64,000 nt of DNA, from assembly GCF_016405905.1 (NCBI RefSeq), contig NZ_JAEFCB010000001.1, positions 930,001 through 994,000 of the forward strand. The letters run 5' to 3'. The notes under the pieces were generated by a model. That model saw nothing but the letters and a program-made list of their open reading frames with translations, was not told where the DNA came from and did not search any database. This stretch comes from Variovorax sp. IB41 (GTDB lineage: Bacteria > Pseudomonadota > Gammaproteobacteria > Burkholderiales > Burkholderiaceae_C). Positions 8,649-16,879 of this stretch are shown here, one piece after another; the stretch's first letter is position 1, and every line of letters begins with the position of its first letter. A program made the translations under genes and the position numbers.

Positions 8649-9271
8649 CGCCGCGCGCCCTCCCCGTGCTTGATTTCTGGTTCGACTTCGGCAGCAACTA
8701 CAGCTACCTGAGCGCGATGCGCATCGAGGACGAAGCGGCCCGCCACCACGTGCGCATCCGCTGGCAGCCCTTTCTGCTCGGGCCGATCTTCCGGTCCTTC
8801 GGCTGGGCCTCGTCGCCCTTCGTGCTGCAGAAGGAAAAAGGCGACTACACGTGGAAGGACATGGCGCGCCAGTGCCGCAGGTACGGCCTGCCGTGGCGGC
8901 AGCCCACGCAATTTCCGAGGTCCGCCGTGCTGCCGCTGCGCATTGCGCTCGTGGGCGCGGCGCAGCCCTGGATGGGCGAGTTCTGCCGGCGCACGATGGC
9001 CATGAACTTCGCCGAAGACCGCGACATCGATTCGCCGCAGGCCATGCGCGACCTGCTGGCCGCGCTCGGCCTGCCCGCGCACCGGATCATCGAGGAGGCG
9101 CTGTCCGACGCGAACAAGGCGCGGCTGCGGCGCCAGACGGACATCGCGGCCGAGAAAGGCATCTTCGGAGCGCCCACCTTCTTCGCCGGCGACGAGATGT
9201 TCTGGGGCAACGACCGCCTCGACGAGGCGATGGCATTCGGCTCAGGGAACGGCGCCCACGGCCTCGCGTGA
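8645..9271 (+). CDS. 2-hydroxychromene-2-carboxylate isomerase-like DsbA-family protein
   Basis: 208 residues with thioredoxin/DsbA-like fold. FWFDFGSNYSYL at residues 11-22 has Ser where DsbA proteins have the CxxC, as in HCCA isomerases (kappa-class GST-like, glutathione-dependent isomerization in naphthalene-type degradation). The C-terminal part has GIFGAPTFFAGDEMFWGNDR, the conserved cis-Pro loop and substrate region. It is coupled by a 4-base overlap to the preceding oxygenase, and its last 30 bases overlap the 3' end of the convergent LysR gene. The true substrate may be any glutathione-activated ring-cleavage product. Confidence 0.82.
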   Translation: MTPRALPVLDFWFDFGSNYSYLSAMRIEDEAARHHVRIRWQPFLLGPIFRSFGWASSPFVLQKEKGDYTWKDMARQCRRYGLPWRQPTQFPRSAVLPLRIALVGAAQPWMGEFCRRTMAMNFAEDRDIDSPQAMRDLLAALGLPAHRIIEEALSDANKARLRRQTDIAAEKGIFGAPTFFAGDEMFWGNDRLDEAMAFGSGNGAHGLA

Positions 9272-10177
9272 CTGCCGCGCCTCGGCCACCAGCCAATCGG
9301 CCACGTGGCGCACCTCTTCGCGTGGCGCGTCTTCGGCCTGGATCAGCCAGTAGGCGTGCCCCGAGGCCTGCGCGGGCGCCGGCGAATCCACGCGCACCAG
9401 GCGCTTTTCGTCGAGCAGCGGCTGGATCAGTTCGAGCCGCCCCAGCGCCACGCCCTGCCCGGCCAGCGCGGCCTGGATCAACTGGTCGTACTGGTTGAAG
9501 TGCAGCACGGCCTGCGGTTTCGCCTCGGCCCACCCGACCGAGGCCAGCCAGCCGTGCCATTGCAGCCACGGGTGCTGCGGATCGTCGAAGTCGAGCAGGC
9601 ACAGGCGCGAGATGGCCTCGGCCGCGCGCAGCGTCTTCAGGCGCAGCGAGGGATGCGCCACCGGCGCCACCGTTTCCCCGAAGAGCCGCAGCGCCCCGGC
9701 CGGTGCCAGCGCGGGTGTGGTGTAGCGGATCGCGAGGTCGATGCCCTCGCGGCGCAGGTCGGCGAGCCGGTTGTTGGCCGAGACGCGAACGTCCACGCCC
9801 GGATGCAGCTTCTGCACCCGGCTGAGCCGCGGCAGCAGCCAGAGCCCCGTCATGCCGATGCTGGCGCTGAGCGTCACGGGACGCTGCTCGCCCGCCTGGC
9901 GGATGCCGCCCATCACGTCCTGCAGCTGCTGCACCGCGCCGTCCGCGCTGCGAAAGAGCCGCTCGCCCTCGGCGGTGAAAGAGATCGAACGGTGGCCTCG
10001 CACCAGCAGCTTCACGCCCAGTTGCTCCTCGAGCGCATGGACCTGCTTGCTGACCGCCGACTGGGTGAGGCACAGGTCTTGCGCCGCGAGCGAGATGCTC
10101 ATGCGCCGCCCCACCGCGACAAAACCCCGCACGAGGTCCAGCGAAGACAATCGGAGGAGCGAGAGTGGCATTCCCAT
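9242..10177 (-). CDS. LysR-family transcriptional regulator (GcvA-like)
   Basis: 311 residues. The N-terminal winged helix-turn-helix has SISLAAQDLCLTQSAVSKQVHALEEQLG followed by LLVRGHRSISFTAEG (positions about 26-72), the LysR HTH signature. The rest is the periplasmic-binding-like effector domain, with GIDLAIRYT as in GcvA/AmpR relatives. An in-frame ATG at 10171 is an alternative start. The gene is divergent from the binding-protein gene at 10287 and convergent with the HCCA isomerase gene, which it overlaps by 30 bases. Its target is probably the divergent binding-protein gene. Confidence 0.85.
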   Translation of the reverse strand: MGMPLSLLRLSSLDLVRGFVAVGRRMSISLAAQDLCLTQSAVSKQVHALEEQLGVKLLVRGHRSISFTAEGERLFRSADGAVQQLQDVMGGIRQAGEQRPVTLSASIGMTGLWLLPRLSRVQKLHPGVDVRVSANNRLADLRREGIDLAIRYTTPALAPAGALRLFGETVAPVAHPSLRLKTLRAAEAISRLCLLDFDDPQHPWLQWHGWLASVGWAEAKPQAVLHFNQYDQLIQAALAGQGVALGRLELIQPLLDEKRLVRVDSPAPAQASGHAYWLIQAEDAPREEVRHVADWLVAEARQSREAVGAVP

Positions 10178-10286
10178 GGTGAATATGAGGCCGGATTCTG
10201 ATGCCGCGCGTGCTGCACCGCAACCAAAGAGCGATTTACCCGGAAGGTCTCGCGCTTTAAGATGACTTTATTAACAGTTTGTGACC

Positions 10287-11429
10287 ATGACACACAAAAA
10301 GATTCATCTGATGGCTTCCGCCTTTGCCGCCTCCGTCCTCGCTGTCTTTCTCGGACTGTCTGCTTCGGCGCATGCCCAGACCGGCAAGCCCCTGCTGATC
10401 GGCCAGACCTACGTGCAGACCGGCCCGCTCGCGTCGCTCTCGACCGAGCCGCTGGTGGGCATCCGTGCCATGTTCACCGCGCTGAACGCGAACGGCGGCA
10501 TCAACGGCCGGCCGGTCGAGTTGCGCCAGCTGGACGACGCCTACGACCCCGCCAAGGGCGCCGAGAACGTCAAGACCTTCGCGAAAGACGGCGCTATCGG
10601 CGTGCTGATGCCCATCGGCACCTCGTCGTCGGTCGGCGCGATCAAGGCGGCCAACGAACTGAAGATTCCCGTCGTCGGCCCGTACACGGGAGCGGGCCCG
10701 GTGGTGAAGTTCACCGAGTACGGCTTTCCGGTGCGCATCAGCTTCGACGAGGAGTACAGCCGCATCGTGAACCACCTGTTCACCATCGGCCTCTCGCGCA
10801 TCGCCTTCGCGCACAACGACAACCCGGGCGCGCGCTCGGCGATGGAGAGCACGCAGAAGTTCATTGCCGAGCGCGGCGAGAAGATGGTCGGCAGCGTCGC
10901 CATCAAGAACGACGGCTCCGACGCCGCCGAGCGCGCGGCCGAGCTGGCCAAGCTCAAGCCCAAGGCGGTGGTGCTGTCGGCCACCAACGACGTGGCGGCC
11001 AAGTTCATCACCGCCTACCGCGCGGCGGGCGGCGAGACGGCGTTCTATTCGTTCTCTTTCCTGAACGGGCAAAAGCTCTTCCAGGACATCAAGAAGGACG
11101 CGGCCGGCGTGGTCATCTCGCAGGTCGTGCCCTACCCGTGGAACAGCGCAATGCCCGTCATCGCCGAGTACCAGGCCGCGATGAAGAAGATCGGCGTGAA
11201 CGATTTCAGCTACGCGAGCCTGGAGGGCTACGTCACGGCCAAGGTCATGGTCGAAGGCCTGAAGCGCGCGGGCGCGAACCCCACGCCCGAGTCGCTGCAG
11301 AAGGGCCTGGAGTCGTTCAAGACGCTGGACATCGGCGGCATCGCCGTCTCGTACCGGGCGGGCGAGCACCGCGGGCTGACGTTCTCGGAACTCTCGATGC
11401 TCAAGGCCGACGGGCGCTACCTGCGCTGA
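10287..11429 (+). CDS. ABC transporter substrate-binding protein, branched-chain amino acid (LivK) type
   Basis: 380 residues. A Sec signal peptide (MTHKKIHLMASAFAASVLAV, about 31 residues, probable cut AHA-Q) precedes a type I periplasmic-binding fold: LLIGQTYVQTGPLA, GIRAMFTALNANGGINGRPVE, and the later VVLSATNDVAAKFI and GYVTAKVMVEGLKRAG. It belongs to the Leu/Ile/Val-binding family that also serves amides, aromatic acids and other ligands. ATG at 10287 is chosen; a GTG lies two codons upstream. No permease or ATPase genes are nearby, so it is an orphan receptor. It is divergent from the LysR gene, which may control it. Confidence 0.85.
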   Translation: MTHKKIHLMASAFAASVLAVFLGLSASAHAQTGKPLLIGQTYVQTGPLASLSTEPLVGIRAMFTALNANGGINGRPVELRQLDDAYDPAKGAENVKTFAKDGAIGVLMPIGTSSSVGAIKAANELKIPVVGPYTGAGPVVKFTEYGFPVRISFDEEYSRIVNHLFTIGLSRIAFAHNDNPGARSAMESTQKFIAERGEKMVGSVAIKNDGSDAAERAAELAKLKPKAVVLSATNDVAAKFITAYRAAGGETAFYSFSFLNGQKLFQDIKKDAAGVVISQVVPYPWNSAMPVIAEYQAAMKKIGVNDFSYASLEGYVTAKVMVEGLKRAGANPTPESLQKGLESFKTLDIGGIAVSYRAGEHRGLTFSELSMLKADGRYLR

Positions 11430-11518
11430 GGCCTTTCGCCCGGGGGCCTGGCGGGCGCAGAATTTCGTTCGTGACGACGCCCATCACGAACGAGCCCCAC
11501 CTTCCGGTCATTCCCGCG

Positions 11519-12436
11519 ATGACGCGCGCGCAGCTGCTGCGCCTCGGCGCGGCGCTCTGCGCAGGCGCCGCGCTCCCCTCCTTCGCCCAGCAACCAGGCA
11601 GGCCCGCGATGCAGATGACCACCCGCCCCATTCCCTCCACGAAGGAAGCCCTGCCGGTCATCGGCTGCGGCACCTGGATCGGCTTCGACCAGCGCCCCGG
11701 CACCGACGAGTACAAGCGCCTGCCTGGCGTGCTCGAGGCGCTCTTCGCGGCGGGCGGCACGGCGATCGACAGCTCGCCGATGTACGGCCGCTCCGAGGAA
11801 ACCACCGGCGAGCTGCTGGCCGCCACGAAGCCTCGCACCAGGCCCTTCCTCGCGACCAAGGTCTGGACCTCGGGCCGCGAGGCCGGCATCGCGCAGATGG
11901 AGCAGTCGTTCGCGCGGCTGCGCACCAAAGAGCTGGACCTGATGCAGGTGCACAACCTCGTCGACTGGCGCACGCACCTGGCCACCCTGCGCGGCTGGAA
12001 GGACAAGGGCCGCGTGCGCTACATCGGCATCACGCACTACACCGTCTCGGCCTACGACGAGGTCGAGGCCGTGCTGCGCGCCGAGAAGCTCGACTTTCTG
12101 CAGATCAACTACTCGCTCGACGCGCGCGATGCCGAACAGCGCCTGCTGCCGCTCGCGGCCGAGCGCGGCGTGGCGGTGATCGTCAACATGCCCTTCGGCG
12201 GCGGCGGTTTGCTTCGGCGCCTGCGCGACAGGCCGCTGCCCGCCTGGGCCGGCGAGATCGGCTGCACGAGCTGGGCGCAGGTGCTCTTGAAGTTCGTGCT
12301 GAGCCACCCGGCCGTGACCTGCGCGATCCCCGGCACGGGCCGCGCCGAGCACATGGCCGACAACGCCGCGGCCGGCGCGGGCACCTTCCCCGATGCGGCC
12401 TTCTGGCGCCGCGAAGCCGCCGCTATTCGAACTTGA
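11519..12436 (+). CDS. Aldo/keto reductase with exported-type N-terminus
   Basis: 305 residues. The AKR tetrad is visible: D84 and Y89 in AIDSSPMYG, K114 in LATKVW, H145 in MQVHN. The barrel ends with a CAIPGTGRAEHM cofactor-binding segment. Residues 1-24 (MTRAQLLRLGAALCAGAALP then SFAQQ) resemble a signal peptide, so this may act in the periplasm, which is unusual for an NAD(P)H enzyme; some Burkholderiales AKRs share this tail. A GTG at 11471 could lengthen the N-terminus by 16 residues. The last 14 bases overlap the convergent Bug gene. It lies 89 bases after the LivK-type receptor and could share its transcript. Substrate unknown. Confidence 0.78.
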   Translation: MTRAQLLRLGAALCAGAALPSFAQQPGRPAMQMTTRPIPSTKEALPVIGCGTWIGFDQRPGTDEYKRLPGVLEALFAAGGTAIDSSPMYGRSEETTGELLAATKPRTRPFLATKVWTSGREAGIAQMEQSFARLRTKELDLMQVHNLVDWRTHLATLRGWKDKGRVRYIGITHYTVSAYDEVEAVLRAEKLDFLQINYSLDARDAEQRLLPLAAERGVAVIVNMPFGGGGLLRRLRDRPLPAWAGEIGCTSWAQVLLKFVLSHPAVTCAIPGTGRAEHMADNAAAGAGTFPDAAFWRREAAAIRT

Positions 12437-13394
12437 CGTTGTGCTCCCGCACCGTCGCGCCGAAGGCGTCGTACTGCGTGCGGAAGAACTCGGTGAACTT
12501 CGCGGGGCTCATGCCGTAGCCCTCGAAGCCCTGCTGCACCAGCTGCGCATGCACGTCGGGCCGCTTGAGCGTGTTCTGCAGCTCCTGCGAGAGCCTGTCG
12601 GTGATCGCCTGCGGCAGCCCCGGCGGCCCGAAGAAGCCGGCCCACGGCGTGATGGTGAGCTTGCCCAGCCCGAGCTCGCCGCCCGTGGGCACATCGGGCA
12701 GCAAACCGCTGCGCTGCGGCAGCAGCGTGACCAGCGCGCGGATGCGCCCCTCCTTCACGAAGCCCGGCGCCAGCGTGCCGGTGGTGAACATCATGTGGAT
12801 CTGCCCGCCCAGGAGGTCGGTCATCGCCTGCATGTCGCCCTTGTAGCGCGCGTTGACCACCTTGCGCTCGCCCAGCAGTTGCAGCATCGCGAGCTCCGAG
12901 GCGCTGTTGCTCGATGCCGAGTTGTAGGCGCCGGGCTTCGCGGCCACCATCGCCAGCAGCTCGTTCACACTCTTCACCGGCAGGCTCGATGGCACCACCA
13001 GGAACATCGAGAACTGCCCCGCCGAGCTGATCGGCGTGAAGGCCTTGAACGGGTCGTAGGGCGAGGTCGGCCGCAGCGTGGGCGCCGCGACCATCGCGGT
13101 GTTGGTGCCCATCAGCAGCGTGTAGCCGTCGGGCTTGGCCGATGAAGTGGCCTGCGCCGCGAGCACGCCGTCGGCGCCCGGGCGGTTCTCCACGATCACC
13201 TGCTGGCCGAGCTGTTTCGAGAGCCCCTCCGCGATGATCCGCGTGAGCGAATCGGCGCCGCCGCCGGGCGCGAAGCCGACAATCAGCCGCAAGGGCTTGT
13301 TCGGATAGGCGTCGGCGCTCCACGCTGCCGTGCCGGGCAGCACCGTCGTTGTGAGGGCGGCAACGGCCGCGAGGGCCAGGTCTCTGCGTCGCAT
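12423..13394 (-). CDS. Bug/TctC-family tripartite tricarboxylate transporter receptor
   Basis: 323 residues. Signal peptide about residues 1-27 (MRRRDLALAAVAALTTTVLP). The mature part starts YPNKPLRLIVGFAPGGGADS, the characteristic Bug opening loop, followed by QVIVENRPGADGVLAA, KPDGYTLLMGTN and LLPDVPTGGELGL. Bug proteins bind carboxylates such as citrate, aromatic acids or amino acids in the periplasm. No TctA/TctB permease is present in the window. It is last in the leftward aconitase-X/dehydratase/porin set, 22 bases after the porin, with a good AAGGAG ribosome site. Confidence 0.9.
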   Translation of the reverse strand: MRRRDLALAAVAALTTTVLPGTAAWSADAYPNKPLRLIVGFAPGGGADSLTRIIAEGLSKQLGQQVIVENRPGADGVLAAQATSSAKPDGYTLLMGTNTAMVAAPTLRPTSPYDPFKAFTPISSAGQFSMFLVVPSSLPVKSVNELLAMVAAKPGAYNSASSNSASELAMLQLLGERKVVNARYKGDMQAMTDLLGGQIHMMFTTGTLAPGFVKEGRIRALVTLLPQRSGLLPDVPTGGELGLGKLTITPWAGFFGPPGLPQAITDRLSQELQNTLKRPDVHAQLVQQGFEGYGMSPAKFTEFFRTQYDAFGATVREHNVKFE

Positions 13395-13416
13395 GAAAGG
13401 CTCCTTTCAAAAGAGA

Positions 13417-14544
13417 TCAGAAGAGATGCCGCACACCGAACTCCCACCCCGACGAGCGCCGCCCGCCCGCCGGCGCCACGCCGCCGCTCACCACGTAGCG
13501 CGCCTGCCCGCTGTTCATCAGCCGCGCGTAGGTGCCGTAGAGCGCGGTGCGCTTGGAGAGGTTGTGCACGTAGCCGATGCCGAACTGGCGCGCGTCGTCG
13601 CGGTTGCGCGGCATGCCGTTGGCGTTGCGCAGGCTCTCGTCGCTGCGGTCGTCGAGATACGCGTAGCTCACGCGGATGCGCCCGACCTCGAAGGCCGGGA
13701 TGTGCGCGCCGATCTCGGCGGTGTTCTTGCGCACCGTGCCGCCGGCGATCTTCACCGTCACCTTGTTGTAGAGCGCGAAGAACTTCGCAAAGCCCGCGTC
13801 CCACGAGCCGCCGATGTTGGCGTGCGTGTAGTTGCCGATGGTGGAGGTGGCGTTGAAGTGCGAGCGCGTCACGGCCGCCGCGATGTCGAACGCGCCCGAG
13901 GCGAACCCGAAGCGCGCGCCGCCGAAGTTGCCGTCGTCGCGGTTCGGCGCGGTGGAGTCGTTCTCGCCCGTGCCGACCATCGCCATGCCGTAGAAGCCCC
14001 CCAGCTTGGCCGGCAGCCAGTAGCTCACCGTGTTGCTGCCGGTGATGGCCGTGGGCAGCGGCCCGGTGCCCGCGCCCGCGAACGTGAGGTTGCCCGCGCG
14101 CGCCACACCGTTGGCGTTGAAGGGGTCGAAGTAGATGCTGTTGTAGTGCGTTGGAATGAAGTCGTGGCCCAGCCGCACCTCGCCCAGCGAATCGTGCGAG
14201 AGGCTCACGAAGGACATGCGGTCGAAGCTGATCGGCCCCGCCGCGCCCGCGCCGCTCGTCTGGTTGTTGCTGTTGCTCGGCCGGCCGGTGCCCAGGTCCG
14301 GGTTCAGGCTGCCTTCGAGCCAGAAGCCCGCGCGCAGGCCGCCACCCAGATCCTCGGTGCCGCGAAAGCCGATGCGGCTGGTCGAGAGGCCGCCGTTCGA
14401 CAGCGCCTTGACCGAGCCGCCGCCCTCGCCCTTGGTGTACTGCACGCCCAGGTCCATCACGCCAAACAGCGTGACGCTCGATTGCGCATGCGCCGCGCCG
14501 CTGCTGGCAAGGCCGAGGGCCGACCACATCAAAAGTCTCTTCAT
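13417..14544 (-). CDS. General porin (Burkholderiales Porin_4/OmpC type)
   Basis: 375 residues. Signal peptide about residues 1-20 (MKRLLMWSALGLASSGAAHA), mature start QSSVTLFGVMDLGVQYT typical of betaproteobacterial porins. The constriction-loop and strand pattern includes GFRGTEDLGGGLRAGFWLEG and alternating aromatic strands, ending WEFGVRHLF; the terminal Phe is the outer-membrane insertion signature. ATG at 14544 is chosen because the signal peptide begins there. It sits between the IlvD-type dehydratase and a Bug receptor in one leftward set, so it probably provides outer-membrane passage for the same substrate. Confidence 0.9.
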   Translation of the reverse strand: MKRLLMWSALGLASSGAAHAQSSVTLFGVMDLGVQYTKGEGGGSVKALSNGGLSTSRIGFRGTEDLGGGLRAGFWLEGSLNPDLGTGRPSNSNNQTSGAGAAGPISFDRMSFVSLSHDSLGEVRLGHDFIPTHYNSIYFDPFNANGVARAGNLTFAGAGTGPLPTAITGSNTVSYWLPAKLGGFYGMAMVGTGENDSTAPNRDDGNFGGARFGFASGAFDIAAAVTRSHFNATSTIGNYTHANIGGSWDAGFAKFFALYNKVTVKIAGGTVRKNTAEIGAHIPAFEVGRIRVSYAYLDDRSDESLRNANGMPRNRDDARQFGIGYVHNLSKRTALYGTYARLMNSGQARYVVSGGVAPAGGRRSSGWEFGVRHLF

Positions 14545-14659
14545 GGTTTCTTGTCTCCTGCTCTTTTCTTCGTTGAAAACTCGGGATCGCGCGCAGGGCT
14601 GCGCCACCGGGTGCGCACGGGGGCGCGCGCCGGTTGGCGAAGCCGGGGGTGAAAAAGGT

Positions 14660-16360
14660 CTAGCTGGCGGGCTGCGGGCGCTCGGTGCGCACCAGCACGG
14701 CGCCCTTGGACAGCGGGCTCACGTTGCGCCGGTACTGCTGCAGCCAGCCGGTGTCGAAGGCCGGCGGCGGCGCCTGCCAGTCGGCGCGGCGGGCGGCAAG
14801 CGCTTCATCGGTCAATGCGATGTCCAGGCGCCGTGCGTCGAGGTCGATGGTGATCACATCGCCGTCGCGCACGAGGCCGAGCGGCCCGCCGAGCGCGGCC
14901 TCGGGCGACACCTCCGCCACCACGAGCCCCTTGCACACGAGGCCCGAGAGATGCCCGTCGGTCAGCAACGCGACCTGGTCGCCCAGCCCCGCGCCATCGA
15001 CCGCGAACACCACGCGCGATGCACCGCCGCCCATGGCCGGGCCGCCGCACGCGCCGGCGCCGCGCATCACGACCACCTGCCCGGGCACGATCTCGTTGTT
15101 CTTGATCGCGGCGATGGCGGCGTCCGAGGTCCAGAAGCACACGGCCGGTCCGGTGAATCGCCGCACCTTGCGCTCGGCGATGCCGGTCTTGATGAGGCCC
15201 GACTCGGGCGCGAGGTTGCCGCGCAAGAGCACGATGGCCGGCAGCGGCGCGACCGGGCGGTCGATGGGGCGGATCACCTCGGCGTCCATCACTTCGGCGT
15301 CGCGCAGGTTGTAGTCGACGGTGCCGCCGGTCACGGTGAGCGCGCCTGTGTCGAGCAGCGGCGCGAGCTGCTTCATCAGCGCGCGGCAACCGCCCGCCGC
15401 CTCGAAGGCCTCGATCGAATGCTCGCCGATGGGCCGCACGCCGGCCAGCACCGGTGTCGTCGGCCCGAGGCTTTCGAAGAGGCCGTACACGTCGACGCCG
15501 CACTCGCCTTCGGTCGATATCGCCTGCAGGTGCTTGGCCGTGTTGAGCGAGCCGCCCACCGACAGCACCGCGCGCACCGCGTTGGCGAAGGCGCCGGGCG
15601 AGAGGATGTCGCGCGGCTTCAGGTCGTCCAGCACCATCTGCACGATGCGCGTGCCTGCGGCGCGCACGTCGGCCATCATCTTCGGGCTCAGCGCGGCCAC
15701 CGGCGCGCTGCCGGGCAAGGCCATGCCGAGCGCCTCGCAGACGATGTGCATCGAGTTCGCCGTGCCCAGGCCCGAGCACACGCCCGGCCCGCGGATCGCC
15801 TCGCGGCTCATGCCCACGAGTTCTTCGATGGGCAGGTTGCCGGTGACCGCGTGCATCGCGCCGATGAACACCTCCTCGATGTCCATGTGCTTGCCGCGGT
15901 ACTCGCCGCTCGGCTGGTAGCCGCAGGGCACGAGCAGCGTAGGAATGTTGAGCCGGGCCGCCGCCATGAGCTGCCCCGGCACGGTCTTGTCGCACGAGGT
16001 GAGGCAGACCATGCCGTCGAGTTGCGCGCCTTCGACGGCCACTTCGATGTCGTTGGTCACGAGGTCGCGCGCGCCGAGCATGTAGGCGCCGCGCGCGCCC
16101 GCGCCGGTGATGAAGTCGCTGGGCGCCGCGGTGCGGATCTCGAACGGCACGCCGCCCGCCGCGCGGATCGCGGTCTTGATCTCCGCCGCCACCTTGTCCA
16201 GGTGGCTGAAGCATGCGGCCAGCTCCGAGGAGCTGTTGACGATGGCGATCTTGGGCTTCTCGCAATCTTCTTCGGGAATGCCGAGCGCGCGCCAGTGCGC
16301 ATTGCGCACCGACCACAGATAAGAGCCGCGCGGGAAGTTGCTGCGCAGGGGGCGATTCAT
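14660..16360 (-). CDS. IlvD/Edd-family dehydratase (first copy)
   Basis: 566 residues, Fe-S dehydratase of the dihydroxy-acid/aldonic-acid dehydratase family. The three cluster-ligand positions are present: C50 (LAACFSH), C123 in SCDKTVPGQL, and C195 in GVCSGLGTANSM, with the lysine that can be carbamylated at K125. The C-terminal swivel domain has GNLAPESGLIKTG and the TDGHLSG signature. It is translationally coupled to the aconitase-X small subunit (4-base ATGA overlap). Context points away from branched-chain amino acid synthesis and toward dehydrating a hydroxy acid in a catabolic route. The divergence of the first cysteine motif from the usual PCxxH form also suggests an atypical substrate. 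Confidence 0.88.
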   Translation of the reverse strand: MNRPLRSNFPRGSYLWSVRNAHWRALGIPEEDCEKPKIAIVNSSSELAACFSHLDKVAAEIKTAIRAAGGVPFEIRTAAPSDFITGAGARGAYMLGARDLVTNDIEVAVEGAQLDGMVCLTSCDKTVPGQLMAAARLNIPTLLVPCGYQPSGEYRGKHMDIEEVFIGAMHAVTGNLPIEELVGMSREAIRGPGVCSGLGTANSMHIVCEALGMALPGSAPVAALSPKMMADVRAAGTRIVQMVLDDLKPRDILSPGAFANAVRAVLSVGGSLNTAKHLQAISTEGECGVDVYGLFESLGPTTPVLAGVRPIGEHSIEAFEAAGGCRALMKQLAPLLDTGALTVTGGTVDYNLRDAEVMDAEVIRPIDRPVAPLPAIVLLRGNLAPESGLIKTGIAERKVRRFTGPAVCFWTSDAAIAAIKNNEIVPGQVVVMRGAGACGGPAMGGGASRVVFAVDGAGLGDQVALLTDGHLSGLVCKGLVVAEVSPEAALGGPLGLVRDGDVITIDLDARRLDIALTDEALAARRADWQAPPPAFDTGWLQQYRRNVSPLSKGAVLVRTERPQPAS

Positions 16361-16818
16361 GAGCGGTCTCCGGTTCTGTTGTTCTTCTTGGTGATCTCGA
16401 TCACGCCGCGGTCGGCGTCCACGCGCACCCAGTCGCCGGTCTCGATGCAGGCGAGCGGGTCGCGCTCGAAATCGGTCATCGAGGGCGCGTGCGTCACCAC
16501 GGCGCCCAGCGCCATCTTGGTCGTCATCTCGTTGAACAGAAACGCGGCGGGCGCCGAGTTCATGAGCCGCGTCATGTGGAACATTGCGGACCAGCCCGAC
16601 GAGCCCTTGGCGCCCGGAAACACCAGCACCTTGTCCGCGAAGCTCTGGCCGCGCAGCGCGTGGCGCGTCTCGATGACGGTGCCCGTGCGCGGGTCGATGC
16701 CGCCCCAGCCCGAGATGCGGTCGCGCGTGACCAGCGCTTCGCCCTCGGCGACGCCGCCCACCACCTTGCGGCCGCGGATGACGATGGTCTTCTCTTCGGT
16801 CATGACTGCGTCGCTCAT
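16357..16818 (-). CDS. Aconitase X swivel (small) subunit, DUF126 family
   Basis: 153 residues. The DUF126 motif set is present: GEALVTRDRISGWGGIDPRT, TRHALRGQSFADKVLVFPGA followed by KGSSGWS, and SAPAAFLFNE, which form the swivelling domain whose Ser loop closes over the active site. In split aconitase X enzymes this subunit pairs with the large DUF521 subunit encoded just upstream. A GGAGG ribosome site precedes the ATG at 16818; a second in-frame ATG lies at 16803. The stop overlaps the start of the dehydratase gene. Bacterial aconitase X members include cis-3-hydroxy-L-proline dehydratases; archaeal ones are phosphomevalonate dehydratases. Confidence 0.88.
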   Translation of the reverse strand: MSDAVMTEEKTIVIRGRKVVGGVAEGEALVTRDRISGWGGIDPRTGTVIETRHALRGQSFADKVLVFPGAKGSSGWSAMFHMTRLMNSAPAAFLFNEMTTKMALGAVVTHAPSMTDFERDPLACIETGDWVRVDADRGVIEITKKNNRTGDRS

Positions 16819-16879
16819 TGGAATACCTCCGTGCTTCGCACTGCGGTGCGAGCTTGCTTGGGGCGGCCCGGCGCGGCGC

